Part shown: in pieces, positions 62,290 through 64,000 of the stretch | How positions within the stretch are numbered: position 1 is the first letter of the stretch | Layout of the letters: each line of letters begins with the position of its first letter | DNA from: Ralstonia condita | GTDB taxonomy: Bacteria; Pseudomonadota; Gammaproteobacteria; Burkholderiales; Burkholderiaceae | Length of the DNA stretch: 64,000 nt | Assembly: GCF_958405655.1 (NCBI RefSeq) | Contig: NZ_CATYWO010000006.1 | Coordinates: 62,001 to 126,000 of the forward strand | Direction: 5' to 3' | Translations under genes and position numbers: made by a program | Notes under the pieces: generated by a model | What the model saw: only the letters and a program-made list of their open reading frames with translations | Told to the model about the DNA's origin: nothing | The model's database searches: none

Positions 62290-63633
62290 ATGAAACCAGT
62301 GATTGCCCTCGTTGGGCGGCCGAATGTCGGCAAATCGACCCTGTTCAACCGTCTGACGCGTTCGCGTGACGCGCTCGTCGCGGACATGCCGGGCCTGACG
62401 CGCGACCGCCATTATGGCGAGGGCCGCGTGGGCGAGCGTCCCTTCATCGCAATTGATACGGGCGGATTCGAGCCGGTCGCCAAGGAAGGTATCGTTGCCG
62501 AGATGGCCAAGCAGACACGTCAAGCCGTGGTCGAGGCTGACGTGGTCATCTTCCTCGTCGATGGGCGCCTCGGCCTGGCGCCCCAGGACCGGGTGATCGC
62601 AGACTATCTTCGCAAGACGGGCCGCCGCATCCTGCTCGCGGTGAACAAGGCCGAGGGGATGAAATACACCGCCGTGGCCACGGATTTCTACGAACTCGGT
62701 CTGGGCGACCCGCGTGCCATTTCGTCGGCCCACGGCGATGGTGTGCGAGATCTCGTGGACGAAGCGCTCGACCTGGCCTTTGCCGAGCGCCCGGAGCTTG
62801 CCGAGGCAGCCGACGCGCACGACCATGGCACCCGCATCGCCATCGTTGGCCGTCCGAATGTCGGCAAGTCGACGCTGGTCAACGCCTTGATCGGCGAGGA
62901 GCGCGTGATCGCCTTTGACATGCCCGGCACCACGCGCGATGCCATTTATGTGGATTTCGAGCGTAACGGCAAGCCTTATACGCTGATCGATACGGCCGGC
63001 CTGCGCAAGCGCGGCAAGGTCTTCGAGGCAATCGAGAAGTTCTCGGTGGTCAAGACGTTGCAGTCGATCGCAGACGCCAACGTGGTGGTGTTGCTGCTCG
63101 ACGCGCAGCAGGATATTTCAGACCAGGACGCGCATATCGCAGGGTTCATCGTGGAATCGGGCCGCGCGCTCGTGATCGGCGTGAACAAGTGGGATGGCCT
63201 GACGGGCCATGCGCGCGACCGCATCAAGCATGACCTGGAGCGCAAGCTGCAGTTCCTGTCGTTTGCCAATGTGCATTACATCTCTGCCAAGGAGCGGACC
63301 GGGATTGGCGCGCTGATGAAGTCCGTGGACGACGCATACGCTGCCGCCATGGTCAAGTTGCCGACGCCCAAGCTGACCCGCGTGTTGCAGGAGGCCGTCG
63401 AGTTCCAGCAACCACGTCGTGCCGGCGTATCGCGTCCGAAGCTGCGCTATGCGCACCAGGGTGGTTCCAATCCACCGATCGTGGTGATTCACGGCAACGC
63501 GCTCTCGAACATTCCGGAAACGTACCGCCGTTACCTGGAGGGACGCTTCCGCGACGCCTTCCAGTTGAAGGGAACTCCGCTTCGGATCGAGTTTCGTACG
63601 AACAAAAACCCCTACGCCCAATCCAACGACTGA
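62290..63633 (+). CDS. der: Ribosome-associated GTPase Der (EngA)
   Basis: 447 residues with two GTPase domains in tandem, the hallmark of Der. G1 motifs are GRPNVGKSTLFNRLT (about 9) and GRPNVGKSTLVNALI (about 189). G3 motifs are DTGGFE and DTAGLRKRGK; G4 motifs are NKAEG and NKWDG. The C-terminal KH-like domain has AGVSRPKLRYAHQGGSNPPIVVIHGN. It is needed for 50S subunit assembly. ATG 62290 starts the first GTPase; the longer upstream frame is unlikely. Confidence 0.97.
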   Translation: MKPVIALVGRPNVGKSTLFNRLTRSRDALVADMPGLTRDRHYGEGRVGERPFIAIDTGGFEPVAKEGIVAEMAKQTRQAVVEADVVIFLVDGRLGLAPQDRVIADYLRKTGRRILLAVNKAEGMKYTAVATDFYELGLGDPRAISSAHGDGVRDLVDEALDLAFAERPELAEAADAHDHGTRIAIVGRPNVGKSTLVNALIGEERVIAFDMPGTTRDAIYVDFERNGKPYTLIDTAGLRKRGKVFEAIEKFSVVKTLQSIADANVVVLLLDAQQDISDQDAHIAGFIVESGRALVIGVNKWDGLTGHARDRIKHDLERKLQFLSFANVHYISAKERTGIGALMKSVDDAYAAAMVKLPTPKLTRVLQEAVEFQQPRRAGVSRPKLRYAHQGGSNPPIVVIHGNALSNIPETYRRYLEGRFRDAFQLKGTPLRIEFRTNKNPYAQSND

Positions 63634-63930
63634 GCGTCGGGCGCCTGACGCTCTAGGGCGGCGTGTGATTCGGGGGCATTTGGGCGAGGGATCGCCGAAA
63701 AGGCCGAGCCATTTCATATGGCGGGGTCATCGGTTTTCCGTTTGCTTTCCCCGATTTCTGAGGCTAAATTCTCGAGACATGGAGCTTGGTGTCTGCAAAC
63801 CCAGGCGCCATCGGCGTCATTCGGACGCGTCTGGCCGACTCTTTTGACGAACTTTTTTTGCGTCGAGTGCTTGAACCCGGGCTTTCCAGCCCCATAACCC
63901 ACCACTAAACCTATAAATCTGGAGTGTGCC
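63634..63930 (+). promoter_or_regulatory. Promoter region of hfq
   Basis: 297 bp with no gene. A candidate promoter is TTGAAC (63871-63876) with CATAAC (63893-63898) at 16 bp. TGGAG (63920-63924) lies 6 nt before the hfq ATG. Some AT-rich tracts (63721-63780, 63841-63860) could add further starts. Confidence 0.4.
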
Positions 63931-64000
63931 ATGAGCAACAAAGGGCAATTGCTACAAGACCCGTTTCTGAATGCGCTGCGTAAGGAGCATGTGCCGGTGT
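63931..64000 (+). CDS. hfq: RNA chaperone Hfq, N-terminal end (partial)
   Basis: The first 23 residues, beginning [20 protein letters not shown], match the Hfq N terminus and first helix. The window ends before the Sm1 fold. Position after der matches the usual der-hfq-hflX order. The full protein would be a hexameric RNA chaperone pairing small RNAs with mRNAs. Confidence 0.95.

Overview
The window is about 64 kb of GC-rich chromosome from a betaproteobacterium of the Burkholderiaceae, most likely a Ralstonia species. This rests on recognisable proteins and on gene order typical of that group (hisS-yfgM-bamB-der-hfq, surE-pcm-nlpD-rpoS, dnaX-ybaB-recR, rlmN-pilW-rodZ-ispG-hisS). There is no rRNA operon, insertion sequence, prophage or CRISPR array. 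Most of it is conserved housekeeping DNA. The species call is inference from memory of these families; no search was run.

Layout. 1-5 kb: end of cysS, a DNA glycosylase with a histone-like tail, accA, tilS and lysC. 5-6 kb: tRNA-Ser(GCU) and fabI. 6-12 kb: a complete yejABEF-type peptide importer. 12-16 kb: an NlpC/P60 hydrolase, a patatin-like lipoprotein, gltX behind a hairpin leader, and tRNA-Ala/Glu/Asp. 16-21.5 kb (minus strand): a MATE exporter with an ArnT-like glycosyltransferase, L31 type B, an unknown secreted protein and MtfA. 21.5-24.6 kb: a response regulator lacking its phospho-acceptor Asp, a poorly explained 1-kb stretch with one plausible small gene, and a VpsR/FleQ-like sigma-54 activator. 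24.8-33.2 kb: rho, trxA and an AddB/AddA-type helicase-nuclease pair.

33-37 kb: 4.5S SRP RNA (minus strand) divergent from dnaX, then ybaB, a small monooxygenase-like gene and recR. 37-43.6 kb is the accessory-looking part: an OprB-type porin divergent from a LysR regulator, a family III CoA-transferase and a NitT/TauT-type ABC importer, together suggesting uptake and CoA activation of an organic acid. 43.6-46.5 kb: a nemR-nemA style redox switch with a clear inverted-repeat operator, plus a quinone oxidoreductase. 46.7-50.4 kb: surE-pcm-nlpD-rpoS. 50.4-54.4 kb: an EEP-family phosphatase, rlmD, a Bax-inhibitor-1 membrane protein and ndk. 54.4-64 kb: rlmN, pilW, rodZ, ispG, hisS, yfgM, bamB, der and the start of hfq.

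The most interesting unexplained structure is in the leader of the Bax-inhibitor-1 gene (53631-53723, minus strand). A 9-bp stem closes a three-way junction with two hairpins, a second GTGGC copy can compete for the closing arm, and another hairpin lies just before the Shine-Dalgarno. That architecture is riboswitch-like. Other signals worth following are the hairpin leader of gltX, -10 boxes placed 7 nt before the ATG of dnaX and surE (probable leaderless mRNAs), perfect hairpins before ispG and der, and the pseudo-receiver regulator.
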